This document shows positions 1-20,799 of a DNA stretch of 64,000 nucleotides, piece by piece (position 1 is the stretch's first letter; the number at the start of each line of letters is the position of its first letter). Below the pieces are notes generated by a model that saw only the letters and a program-made list of their open reading frames with translations, had not been told where the DNA came from and searched no databases. The DNA comes from Bimastos eiseni (Eukaryota; Annelida; Clitellata; Crassiclitellata; Lumbricidae). The position numbers and the translations under genes are program-made. The stretch spans positions 29,753,729 through 29,817,728 of the forward strand of contig OY365811.1 of NCBI GenBank assembly GCA_959347315.1, written 5' to 3'.

Positions 1-319
1 CTGAAAACGGAAACAGCGATCGCCTCCTTAACCCACATACAACGACATATATCATCATTGCATTTATATCAATTTAGGGTGTACTTACACCAGCAAACTG
101 AGTCAGATCAGCTCAATTGCCATATGGGGTTGGGCAACTGCTGAACACTACATAACAAGACACACAATCAGCTTTATAGTGTGACTGCATTCTGCGTCTA
201 GCATTTACTCCACTTCAGTTATCAGGTTTCTTGTTGATTCCCACATCAGCATAACATTCAAACATGCTGCCGTCTAATTTTACGACTTTGCAAAGAGAAA
301 GTGTGTGCAATGTCTGCAA
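1..319. other. no gene seen
   Basis: AT-rich sequence without recognisable coding or repeat structure, up to the hAT-like element. Confidence 0.4.
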
Positions 320-1332
320 CAGGGCTGTTAACAATGCCGGAAAAAAGTATTGCAATAGCAATACAAATACTTCCTAATTAAAAGTATTGCGATACCAATA
401 CCAACACTTTTTCGAAAGTATTGCAATACCAATACCAATACTTTTCAATATGCTTGTTGAATTCGATCTTAGCATAATCATAGAATACTTCCTAAATTTG
501 TCTGATCACAAGGAATCTAGATTATTTCCAAGTACACGCTTTATTCTTAAACACATATGTCGCTCCAATTTAAATTTTGCTTCTATTTTATAAATATGGA
601 GCTTTAAACATCCAACAGCATTTTTTAATTTTGCTGACATACCCGGTAGGCCTAGTTATTCGTAAATTTGGCTTCATGACTAAAAGTTGTTGAAATAACT
701 CGTTATTTAGACTTATTTTAAAAGGATTTAAAACTTCTGGCTTCCGAATATCGCCTAAAACTGTTGACACGAAGGAACAAAGAGACTTTCCAGTCATGTG
801 CATGTTGGTCCTTGGACCAATCACAATGTCTTTGAAGTAGCCAAATTAATTAGGCAAGCCACTTCTACCAGCGAACGCAAAAGGACATAGGCCTACTTCG
901 GTCATTTCTCTATTTATAAATTATTCCATCTGTTTATGTAGCCAAAAGAGGCTATATATATATATATATATATATATATAGCCTCTTTTGGCTACATAAA
1001 CAGATATACAGGAACAGGCTATATATATATATATATATATATATATAGCCTCTTTTGGCTACATAAACAGATGGAATAATTATATATATATATATATAGG
1101 CCCTACATTTATCATAGCACAACGATTAACTTCTCATATTTCTTCAGAAACCACATACACATAAATGAGAAAAGGTATTGGTATCGAGTATCGCTGACAG
1201 GCTAAAAATAGGTATTACGATACACATGCGATACCAGCAAAATAAAACTATCGCGATACTCATTGCGATACTAACAAAAGTATCAGCGATGTCAAAGTAT
1301 TGCGATACTTTATCACGATATTAACAGCCCCG
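320..1332. mobile_element. hAT-like non-autonomous element with subterminal GTATTGCAATACC repeats
   Basis: The ends are inverted: CAGGGCTGTTAACAATG at 320 and TATTAACAGCCCCG ending at 1332. Inside both ends are clusters of palindromic AGTATTGCAATACC-type motifs (340-450 and 1160-1320), the kind of subterminal repeat seen in hAT elements. No transposase. A truncated copy in opposite orientation occurs at 14300-14470. The 8-bp target duplication is not clear, consistent with age. Confidence 0.55.
921..1079. repeat. palindrome with TA-repeat centre
   Basis: A perfect 32-bp arm at 921-952 is repeated inverted at 1048-1079, and 25 bp of it also at 981-1005. The arms are separated by (TA)n tracts. 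Lies inside the hAT-like element. Confidence 0.9.
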
Positions 1333-1980
1333 GTCAATATATTCCAATGTCATACAACCTATTTGTCTAAGTCAAATGCAAATGACACACGGTTAAGTCA
1401 CTCAAACATTTCAACATGTGTACCACTAAAACATTATGAAATGCAGTCACTTGCAACATGTGTAGATTACAAGCTGACATTATTGAATTATGTTAAACAC
1501 AACACATGATTATTTTGCTATCAGTCACGTTTGACTGATTTTGTTAGGAAGCTGTTTTCATTGCTTTGATTTACAGGGTGCATTCTGGGTACACTTCAAG
1601 AATGGCAGAGCATACACTCAGTATCGTAATCTCCAAACTTCTAAGGCCCACTCGAAAGCCAAGCACAGCAGGGCACAACCTTATTCACGAGTGCTCAAAC
1701 TCACTCATACACATGCACCAAATTCGCACAATATGACGTTTGCCTAAAAACTCAAGCCACAATAACCCTCCTGCCTGCATTCACAGACATCAATGTTGAT
1801 TATACAATGCTGCCTTTGCAGATCTAATGTTTCCCACGTTAACCAAACCAACAGACGTATATCTTAAACACTATGCCCCATATGGGGTATATCTAGTTTT
1901 TGGCATAAATCCCGTCTCATGCAGAACGAATTGCACAGGATGCTGACACTCACCGAATCGGAGATCTTTACACTCATGTA
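1333..1980. other. intergenic, no gene seen
   Basis: Scattered short open frames only, no homology or splice structure recognised. Confidence 0.4.
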
Positions 1981-1983
1981 TAA

Positions 1984-2205
1984 TTGCCTTATGGGCTGTG
2001 TTCCATCTATCTAGGAGATTTCCTAGCCAAAAATTTCTTTATTCTGCTGCAATGGGTGACCTGGTTACTCTCCCAGTCAGAATTTCCACAGTACAGAAGC
2101 CTCACTGAGGTTGGTCCAAGAATCTGGAATAGGTTGCTTAACATCCTACAACATGAGTTCCTTGGTCTTGCTTGTCCTCTATTTCGCAATAATAATCACG
2201 TCTAA
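1984..2205 (+). pseudogene. CR1-like LINE reverse transcriptase C-terminal fragment
   Basis: The frame contains EVGPRIWNRLLNIL, matching the VGPRIWNSLP motif near the end of CR1/Jockey-type LINE ORF2. Only the last part is recognisable. Confidence 0.45.
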
Positions 2206-3224
2206 ACCTGTCCCTTCAATCATAGTTTACTGGCATTAGGTCAGGAGGCAGGGCTTCTGGTGAATTTCTACTGAAGAGGTGCTATATGAATCTATCAATT
2301 CAACCAGTGTTGTTCGGTTTCTTGTGGACACTCGTGTTACGGAGAGCAGACATGCAATACATCTACAGACTGAACACAGAGCGCTGCTGATATGTAAGAG
2401 GTTTTCCACAACTGCTACGACCTACGTCAAACAGAGAAACAAGACCTCCAGAGAGAAATTTCAGTCAGAATCAACAAGACGAGACGAGAAGCAGCAAAAT
2501 AACAATTATAAAAGATGAAAGATCTCGCAGTCCTGTTCCCATCAACAAACTCAAAAACTTGGGCAAAGGCAAGGAAACATGACAGATAATGCTGTGCTAT
2601 AAACAAGACACTCATAAGTAAATGGGCTGCACTTCTACGAGACTACTAATGAGAGGCACTACGCAAATGTCTGTTAACAGCACATTACATTAAATGGCAT
2701 AGGCACACTAGACAAATGAAACGAGAAATGCAGATTCTAAGACTTTCAAACCAAGCTAGTTAAGATTCAGTCACCCTAGACATGTATTTTTACAGAAAAA
2801 GACTACAGCTTTTAAATATGATTTTTTCTCTACTCTGATGCAAGCTCCAGAAATAGTGATGCTGAAGTGTTCAAGAAATATAAAAAAGATCAAAGCAGGA
2901 AAAAGATCAAGGCTTAATTCAGAGTTCAGTTGAAAAACCATAGACATAATATAAAGAATAAAACTAAAAAGGATTTAGAGGATTTAATAGCAAACAAAAG
3001 AAGCAGACGCAGAGATTTGAAGAAGACAGCAAAATAACAAAAGGATTGGCATATTATCAGCATTGTACTGATAATATGTCGCTATTAGCAATAAGCTGGT
3101 AATCAAAGGCTTAAAACATCAAAGCCATTTAGGGTTGTTAGGATCTCTGGCTGAAGCATGGAGTTTACAACAGCAATCTTAAGATCTGGACAACATAGAA
3201 ACAGTAAAGCTAAAACATAAATTT
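2206..3224. other. intergenic DNA downstream of Akt, no gene seen
   Basis: A-rich on the plus strand with many short frames. The part next to 3491 is presumably the Akt 3' UTR. Confidence 0.4.
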
Positions 3225-3230
3225 TTTATT
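3225..3230 (-). terminator. possible Akt polyadenylation signal AATAAA
   Basis: TTTATT on the plus strand reads AATAAA for Akt, about 260 nt after the stop codon. It is the first clear hexamer downstream, but AT-rich DNA makes chance matches common. Confidence 0.3.
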
Positions 3231-3491
3231 TGACATGACATGCCAGGAATTGCAACCTAATAATTTATAAGCCAATGTGCAACTGTACAGAAAGATAGCA
3301 GGACAAGTCAGTTTGTATGATCAGAGATAAAAAGACGCTTCTGGTGGAGTAGTACAGACATGAAAAAACTGTCAACAACTAAAGTCTGGTCACACTGGGT
3401 AGGGCTTGGAGGAACAGCTATAAAATATTGTGTGCGAATGACGGCTGCCAAATGGATCAACTGTCAAAACCCCAGCTCATACGTATGATCA

Positions 3492-12882
<9,391 letters not shown>

Positions 12883-13129
12883 TGTGGAACTGCTTTAAAG
12901 AAAAGAAAAGCAATTATTACTGACTGAACTAATCACAAGGCTTATGAGATAACTAAATTTCTAAAGTGCTACTTATTAATGTCTGGTACAGCGAACATTC
13001 TAAGCGTACAAGAAATTTAAACCCTGCAAATTTTTTTTAGATTTGTACGGCTAAATATTACAGATTTGTACGGCATCCAGGACGCACTAAAGCTAATGCT
13101 CATTAAAACTTTGTAAATTCTGGAAAGAA

Positions 13130-13390
13130 TAAATCTTCTGCGCGGCTGAAACTTCCGCCACAATATAAAAGGATATTTTATTCTGCAGCCACAACAAGTA
13201 AAAGATTTCGTAAATCAAGACCGCTGCGCATGCACAACCTTCGGTGCATGGTGACTGTTAAAACCACCATAATTATTTCAATATGAGTCATGATGGTTAT
13301 TTAGGGTCAGGATTAGGATTGTTTTTAGGCATATGCCAAAAACTATTTGACCACTGATGTAGTTTTGGCAAACATTTAGTATCGGGGTTT
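13130..13390. mobile_element. MITE with telomere-like core, copy 2 (degenerate)
   Basis: Contains CTTCTGCGCGGCTGAAACTT, TTCTGCAGCC, GCGCATGCACAACC and TTAGGGTCAGGATTAGGATT, all shared with copies 1 and 3. Lies just upstream of Akt exon 1. Confidence 0.5.
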
Positions 13391-13463
13391 TATTTTTTGC
13401 AATATGCAATATCGTTGAACATTCTGGCAGTAGAGCGCTGTGATTGGCTACTTAAAATGACAG

Positions 13464-14104
13464 ATGGAGTATATCATCTCTAATGTCTCTCGTAGTTGCT
13501 TTTACCAGCTACACCAATTGCAATTAATATCTCGCTCTCTTACCCTCAACGCCGCAGCTACTCTTGTTCATGCCTTTGTCACTAGTCACCTTGACTATTG
13601 CTCCTCAACATATGCTGGTCTGCCACAGGTTCAGATTGAGCGCTTGGAGCGGGTTTTGCATGCAGCTGCACGATTGATTGATGGGATTCGCAGAGCGGGT
13701 CGGGTATCCGAATACATGCGGGATGTAATGCACTGGCTGCCTCTACCCCAGCGCATCTTATTTAGGCTATCTTTGTTTGTTTGGCACTGCCTTGGCAGTA
13801 CTGAGCCTGCTTATTTGCAGGAGCTATGTCACCCGCCCTATCACAGACGACCACTTCGCTCTGCAGTTCATGGCGACCTGATCGTCCCTTTTACACGCAC
13901 TTCCATAATGCAGCATCGGGTTTCTCGGTTATGGGACCTACCATCTGGAATGAACTTCCAATAGAGCTCCTCTCCTACCTAACAACTCCTTATCTTCCAT
14001 ATACGCCACTCTTAAAACTGTCCTTTTCAGTTGCGGTTAGGCATGTAGCGCCTTTGAGCAGATATCTTGAAGGTGCGCTATATCAAGTAATTATGATTGA
14101 TTGA
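13464..14104 (+). pseudogene. CR1-like LINE, reverse transcriptase C-terminus and 3' end, frameshifted
   Basis: Reads LVHAFVTSHLDYCSSTYAGL, ERVLHAAARLI, RDVMHWLPLPQRILFRLSLF, then after one frameshift near 13925 continues FSVMGPTIWNELPIEL. It ends in a GCGCTATATC...TGATTGATTGA tail typical of CR1/L2 elements. 5'-truncated. The same family as the fragment at 33.2-34.2 kb. Confidence 0.8.
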
Positions 14105-14129
14105 TCATCATGAAATTAGCAGTCCGTAA

Positions 14130-14300
14130 TCCCTCAACCAGAATTCTGCATAATCAGAATCTGGATTGATTAACAGAAATTTGCTTAAGAAGAAGCTGGA
14201 TTGATGACAAAATTATGACTAAATGGATGTCGGATTGATAAATTATGATTATAAGCTGAAACTTCCGCTTATTAAAAGGAAGCTGGATTGATGAATTATG
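14130..14300 (+). repeat. degenerate satellite of GAAGCTGGATTGATGAA-type units
   Basis: Repeats of GGATTGATGAATTATGATT/AAGCTGGATTGATG with irregular 35-50 bp spacing. The reverse complement, CTTCCATTTAAGC...TCATCAATCCAG, recurs at 16010-16310, and looser copies lie at 15870-15930 and 18000-18235. Confidence 0.6.
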
Positions 14301-14475
14301 ATTCTTAGGGCCATTAATATCGCAACGAACTATCATAATACTCTGTATCGCTGAAACTTTCTCCAACATGGCAACGAGTATGCGATAGTTTTATTTTGCT
14401 GGTATCACATGTGTATAGTGATACTTTTCTTTAGCCTGTCAGCGATGTTCAATAACAATACTAACCACGCCGCGC
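14300..14475. mobile_element. truncated second copy of the hAT-like element
   Basis: Starts AGGGCCATTAATATCGCAAC. It shares, in inverse orientation to 1190-1260, a long block including GATAGTTTTATTTTGCTGGT and TTTAGCCTGTCAGCGATG. Confidence 0.6.
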
Positions 14476-14479
14476 GAAT

Positions 14480-15040
14480 TTGAAAAAAAAAATAAAGAAT
14501 TACAAAGGCATAATTCTCTTCACCAAAAATAAAAGCCGGAATACAAATCGAGGTAAGGGTATATATTTTTTACCCCTACCCCAAATGCTACCGAACTTTA
14601 CCAAATGATACCTAAGACCATTGTCATTCATACGAGATGATCTGTTATTGGCGCTTACAATCCGCATCAAGCAACGCCCGATCTTGTTCTTGTGCTCTTC
14701 ATTTAATGAGTAAGCGGGTTGTTCACACCTGAAAGGCTTAAGATATAGAGACGGAAGAGACGCTTTTTTTTTCTATAATAAAACAGAATCGAAGTGTATA
14801 AATTATACGCACGACGAATTAAATGCATTGTGAACAGTGGCAATGGTTTTTGTAATCTAAAAATATATACAGGCGTTGGTTCAAGTAGAAGAATAGCGTA
14901 ATTGGTCTCTTGTTTGGCTGACAAAAGGTGAATTCGAATTCTGAAATAACTTGGGACCATTCATTCATACTGTTTGTAATCTTATTCAAACCATACTATT
15001 TGTAATCTTATTCAAATGGTTAAGCTATTAGATCATTTTC
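14480..15040. other. intergenic, no gene seen
   Basis: AT-rich, only short frames. Confidence 0.4.
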
Positions 15041-15045
15041 TAATT

Positions 15046-15372
15046 GGATTAATCTTCTGCGGCCGATCCTTCGGACCAAAAATAAATGAAAATTCTACTT
15101 CAACAGCTGAACCCATAAAAACTTTAGCGTGCGAAAACCTCTGCGGACACACAACCATTGGCACATGTGCACTGTTAAAAACACCTAAAATTCGTAATAT
15201 GTTCATGAGGGTCGGTTAGGATCAGATTAAGCATCGTGAGGGTCGGTTAGGGTCAGGTTACGCGTCGTGAGGCTCATTTAGGGTGAGTCAGAGTTAGTGT
15301 TGTTTTTAGACATATACGAAGTACTTTCAGCAGCAGAAGTAAATTTTTCATTGCGTTTTTAGGCTAAAAGAA
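15046..15372. mobile_element. MITE with telomere-like core, copy 3
   Basis: Opposite orientation to copy 1: starts ATCTTCTGCGGCCGATCC, contains AGGGTCGGTTAGGATCAG, GGTTAGGGTCAGGTT and TTTAGGGTGAGTC, and ends CAGCAGAAGTAAATTTTT. Confidence 0.65.
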
Positions 15373-16009
15373 GTTCCACACTTTCTAATTACTGTACATA
15401 GAATGAGGCCAAAGAATTTGATGTAATGCTCATATGAATGGATAGATGTCGCTAAGAAAGGTTTCTTTTGAGCTGTGCGGACTCTTGCACTATCAGTGAT
15501 CATTACGACACGTAAACATGGTGTTAGCGAGTGATTTTCAATGAGTTAGTAAATCATTTAAAAAAATTGTATAAAATCGGCGGATCGTCAGCGCCACTAT
15601 CAGACGATCGCGTATCATTGCCAATGGTCTTAGATATCATCTGGTACAGTTTGGTAGCATTTGAGGTAGGGGTAAAATCTATACCCTTACCCAAACCGAC
15701 ATAGTACGTCACATCAAACACTTTTCTCCTGGCATATGTAATCATTGTTTATTTCAGGTGAATGACTCTGTAAAAGTGTATTTTAGCGTATTTTATTACC
15801 TCGTGTGCCTGCAGTGTATTTTAGCATATTTAATTATTTCCTTCATTATATCATGTGTTTTGTAAGTAATAACTTGATTGATGATAATAGTTATGCTTAA
15901 ATGGAAACTGGATTGATGAAAAGAATTTTAAAAGTGTGTCTTAGAGTCTATAATTAAATAAAATGTTGCTATGAAATCCCACTAGAGTCCATGGCGACAC
16001 CATTTTGTC
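15373..16009. other. intergenic, no gene seen
   Basis: No coding signal beyond short frames. Contains one GGATTGATGAAAAGAA unit of the neighbouring degenerate satellite (15870-15930). Confidence 0.4.
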
Positions 16010-16310
16010 ATCAATCGAACTTCTAATATGAATGATATTTTATTGATACAGCTTCCATTCATGCATCTTTCTCTTCGTCGATCCAGCTTCCATTTAAGTA
16101 TATTTCTTTTCATCAATCCAGCTTTCATTTAGGTCTATTTCTTTTAATCAACCGGGTTTTTGTGTGTGTACACTGCCTTGTTTACATCGATTCCACATCC
16201 ATCGCAACGACATTCTCACATCAATTAAGCACGATAGTTTTCGTTGATTCAGCTTCCATTTAAGCATAATTTCTTTCATCGATCCCGTCTCCATTTAAGC
16301 TACAGTTGGA
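16010..16310 (-). repeat. degenerate satellite (CTTCCATTTAAGC...TCATCAATCCAG), inverted cluster
   Basis: At least five units of CTTCCATTTAAG followed by TTTCTTTCATCGATCCAG-like sequence, period about 40-46 bp. Reverse complement of the 14130-14300 cluster. Confidence 0.6.
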
Positions 16311-17236
<926 letters not shown>

Positions 17237-17314
17237 ACACGTATACGCTTATTTTACGACGCATTCAAAACGAAGATGATAATTATATATGCCTACTGCC
17301 TACTAGTTTTACTG

Positions 17315-17395
17315 GGCTCCTGAATAAGCTGGGACGCTGTGCTTAGCTTTCAGGTGGCGCTTTAGTTGATTGGAGCTTAAAGTGCAAAAAAGTGC
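17315..17395 (+). repeat. dispersed repeat R3, 3' fragment
   Basis: AATAAGCTGGGACGCTGTGC then TTAGCTTTCAGGTGGCGCTTTAG match the ends of longer copies at 20040-20250 and 55270-55465. Confidence 0.5.
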
Positions 17396-17407
17396 CTGAA
17401 CGGAGCT

Positions 17408-17893
17408 GTCCATAAATGATGTCACGCAATTTTTGACGATTTTTGACCCCTCCCCTTTGTCACAAGTCGTCATAACTGCCATGACCCCCTCAACTATGAC
17501 GTCACGTCACAAAGCCCAAACCCCCAAAAAATAAAACCAGATGTCCAGAATGTAACGCAAGTTTTCTTATAATTATCAAAATATTTATTTACAACTACAA
17601 AATATTTTAAATTATAGCAGTAGAACGTAGAAAAATGGAAAAAATTAAGTAGCCAATAATGATTACAATGTTATGCATTCCTCACGATGAAAGTCTATCA
17701 GAATCATAATTAGTGTTGTGGTAACAACTACTGCTAAGTAAGTAGAACTTGTTTATATGAGTGTAAGTTTTAAAAAAAATAACGTATTTTGATGTAATGA
17801 TGTGGCGTCACATTTTGTAGACCCCACTCCCCTTGTTACATATCTTCACAAATTTGTGGCCCCTCCTCTAGGCACGTGACGTCACATATGGAC
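17408..17893. mobile_element. MITE with GTCCATAAATGATGTCACG-type terminal inverted repeats
   Basis: Left end GTCCATAAATGATGTCACGC; right end CGTGACGTCACATATGGAC, its inverted counterpart. The interior next to each end carries C-rich GACCCCTCCCC / GGCCCCTCC runs. No coding capacity. Confidence 0.7.
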
Positions 17894-18494
17894 TGCCCTT
17901 GAGTCAAAAAGTTAAGAACTAAAAATTGCAAAGGCAGAGCACCAACATATTAAGTCAATGACAAATGGTTCGTGCACAGTATGGTCCACTGTGTTCGTAA
18001 AAATAGAAGTTGGATTGGTGATATTAATGATGCTGGAATAGAAGTTGGATAGGTGAACGAAAAACATATGTATATATTTAGATAAACATAATGCCTACTG
18101 AAAAAAGTTGGATCATTGAAAAGAATACTTTCCTAAATTGAAGTTGAATTGACAAAAATGGTTATTGCTGAACCAGAAGCTCGATTTGAGGACATTATTA
18201 TTATAAATCCAACTTCTATTTAATGAAGTACAATTGAAATTTGATATTGCACTTTAATGGGCGTTAATAGGAATCGTTTGGAAAGTTTGGAAAGTAAAGT
18301 TTGTAAACGCGCGAAGTGCGAAATTTTTTCCTCCTCATTTTCCTGTTTATAAAAACGTACGCATATAGAGGAATTGCACTGCTGCATGGACGCTCATGGA
18401 CGGCGTCAAGGCTCTGCTGGCCAAATAAGTGGCAGGACGGCGTCCAGCCTCGAAAATAAGTGCCTGGACGCCGTTCATGACCGTCAAGGCACAC

Positions 18495-18800
18495 TTTAAG
18501 CCATGCATACATACATACATACATACATACATACATACATACATACAAACATACATACACACATACATACATATATACATACATACATACATACATGCAT
18601 ACACACATACATACATGTATACATACATACATGTGTACATAAATTCATGTGTGCATAAATACATACATGTATGCATACATACAAGTATACATACATACAT
18701 GTATACATACACGCACACATACTTACATGCCTATATGCATGCATGCACATGTAGCAATGCGTACATAATTATATACATAAATACATACACATACATACTT
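18495..18800. repeat. (CATA)n microsatellite, imperfect
   Basis: Long CATA array. It keeps all frames of both strands open, so the long Met/Tyr/Cys/Val or His/Thr/Ile frames here are artefacts. Confidence 0.97.
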
Positions 18801-18819
18801 TGATTATGTAATGGGAGTA

Positions 18820-18960
18820 ATGTCCAGGGGGTAATGTCCTAGGGGGTAATGTCCGAGGGGTAATGTCCGGGGATGGGGGTAATGTCCGGGGATGGGGGTA
18901 ATGTCCGGGGATGGGGGTAATGTCCGGGGATGGGGGTAATGTCCGGGGGTAATGTCCTAG
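18820..18960. repeat. GGGGGTAATGTCCGGGGAT minisatellite
   Basis: About seven units of 14-20 bp with GGGTAATGTCC as constant core. Confidence 0.95.
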
Positions 18961-19643
18961 ACCCGCCAAGGTTCTATAGGCCCTTTAATTACTGAATAGT
19001 GTCAAATACATTCTGTGTTTGTCACAAAAATAACGTCTCACTAGACGTGTACAACAATAATAATTCTGATAAAAAATCTGCAGTTATTAATCGAAAGTCC
19101 TTAAATTTTCTATTTCTGTTGCGCCAACTAGTGTTTCGATCGAACGTTCATCAGAAGGCGGCACCATATGTAAACCCAAATAATTACAATACCGCGATAA
19201 TTTTATCGAAACTTGCGATTTAGCGCTTTCATTTAAGTAATTATAATACCATTTTTCTGATAAAAAAACATACTCATCATAGGCCTAACAAGCTTTAATT
19301 TCTGTAGCGCCATAACTTAATTTCTATTTATTTGATTTTTCATGTCATGCTTTTTAATTTAAAAATTGCATATAGGACACACATATAATTTTTTTCATGT
19401 AATGGATTTAGACTCTGTGATTTCAATTCGCCAAAATACATCTTTAAAGACAAATTTTTAATATTTTGATATTTCAATTTAATTTTTAATTTTTATCTGT
19501 TTTAACAGATCTATGAAAGTGCATAAGTAAGTGAAGCGCTGAGTTCTCTATCCCACAATAGGGCCTATAAAGGCCTACATTTTCCATTTTAAAGTCTAAT
19601 TAAGTCTATTTATTTATCTATTTAATTTCTTATAATTGTTGCT
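18961..19643. other. intergenic, no gene seen
   Basis: AT-rich, no coding signal. Confidence 0.4.
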
Positions 19644-19649
19644 TTTATC

Positions 19650-20791
19650 TACGGAGCCCCTATAAAGGGACATGAAAGAAGAACATTTTATCTCGTGCGC
19701 ACGAGATAACAACTCGTTTCCTCGACTTACTAAGTCGTGCGCACGAGTTATTAACTCGTTCCCTCGACTTACTAAGTCGTGCGCACGAGATAACAACTCG
19801 TTCCCTCGACTTAATAAGTCGTGTGCACGAGATAACAACTCGTTCCCTCGACTTAATAAGTCGTGTGCACGACTTATTTGACCAATAGCAGGCCGACTTT
19901 TCTGTGATATACACAAACTTCCATTTTGGTATTTATGGGGAAACACGTAGTTCTATGAACGAAACAATGTCTAAGATAGAGTGATTCGGGCATTCCATTC
20001 TAAAGTTAAATCCCACCTTTTCAAGAACTATTACCTAGACTCAACACTTGACATGCCATCTGTCACTCCTCGGCGAAAGCGATGCCCTCATTAACAGCTA
20101 CTCTGCCTCCCTGCTGACCTTCTGGAAACCGAACTCTGACCTCCCGCGAACTATCATTGGACAACCCTTTCGATTTAACGCAGCGCTTGTGAATAAGCTA
20201 GTGCCCTGCGCATAGCTTTCGAGTGGAGTTTTAGAAGTCTGGATATTACGATTACTACTACTATTGGTGTATAATATGTGGTGTGAAAGGCTTTGGTCTT
20301 TTAGGAAGGCATTTAAAGCTACAATGTTATTTGTCCTGCGTTTGTGCGCCGAGCGTGTGGCACACTGGGGATATCACTCTGCAGGCGAATATGAAACCGA
20401 AAATGAAAATGATGTTCAGATTGACAGAGCTAAAATACTGACAATATCAGATAGAGTTATCCCCGCGATTTATCGTATGAGTTGTGTTGTGGAATTTGGG
20501 ACGCTAAAACGACAAATCGCCGTTGTCCCATTTCAAACTACTTCGTTGCCAATTGTTGCAGCGACGCCATTATATCCCCGAAATAGAAGTTTGCTTACGT
20601 CACAGAAAGTCGGCCTACTATTGGTCAAATAAGTCGTGCGCGCGACTTAGTAAGTCGAGGGAACGAGTTAATAAGTCGTGCGCACGAGTTATTAACTCGT
20701 TCCCACGACTTAGTAAGTCGTGGGAACGAGTTTGTATCTCGTGCGCACGAGTTAAAATATTCTTGTTTCTTGTCCCTTTAGGGGTTCCGCA
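19650..20791. mobile_element. 1.14-kb TIR element whose ends are arrays of tandem palindromes
   Basis: The terminal sequences are inverted: TACGGAGCCCCTATAAAGGG at 19650 and CCCTTTAGGGGTTCCGCA ending at 20791. They are flanked by TTTATC on both sides (19644-19649, 20792-20797), a likely 6-bp target duplication. Inside each end are units of AACTCGTTCCCTCGACTTA plus the perfect palindrome TCGTGCGCACGA, about 43 bp each (4-5 on the left, about 3 on the right). Then come inverted inner segments TTGACCAATAGCAGGCCGAC / GTCGGCCTACTATTGGTCAA. The interior includes dispersed repeat R3 and an unrecognised 122-codon frame (20264-20632), with no transposase motif. Confidence 0.75.
20040..20250 (+). repeat. 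dispersed repeat R3, copy inside the TIR element
   Basis: Shares CAGCTACTCTGCCTCC, TTCTGGAAACCGAACT, GGACAACCC and TAAGCTAGTGCCC...GCTTTCGAGTGG with 55270-55465 (same orientation). SINE-like in size, but no Pol III boxes were recognised. Confidence 0.6.
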
Positions 20792-20799
20792 TTTATCAA

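Noticed and set aside
18264..18803. Long frames on both strands around 18.3-18.8 kb
   Set aside because: (CATA)n reads as MYVC or HTYI in every frame; no protein family.
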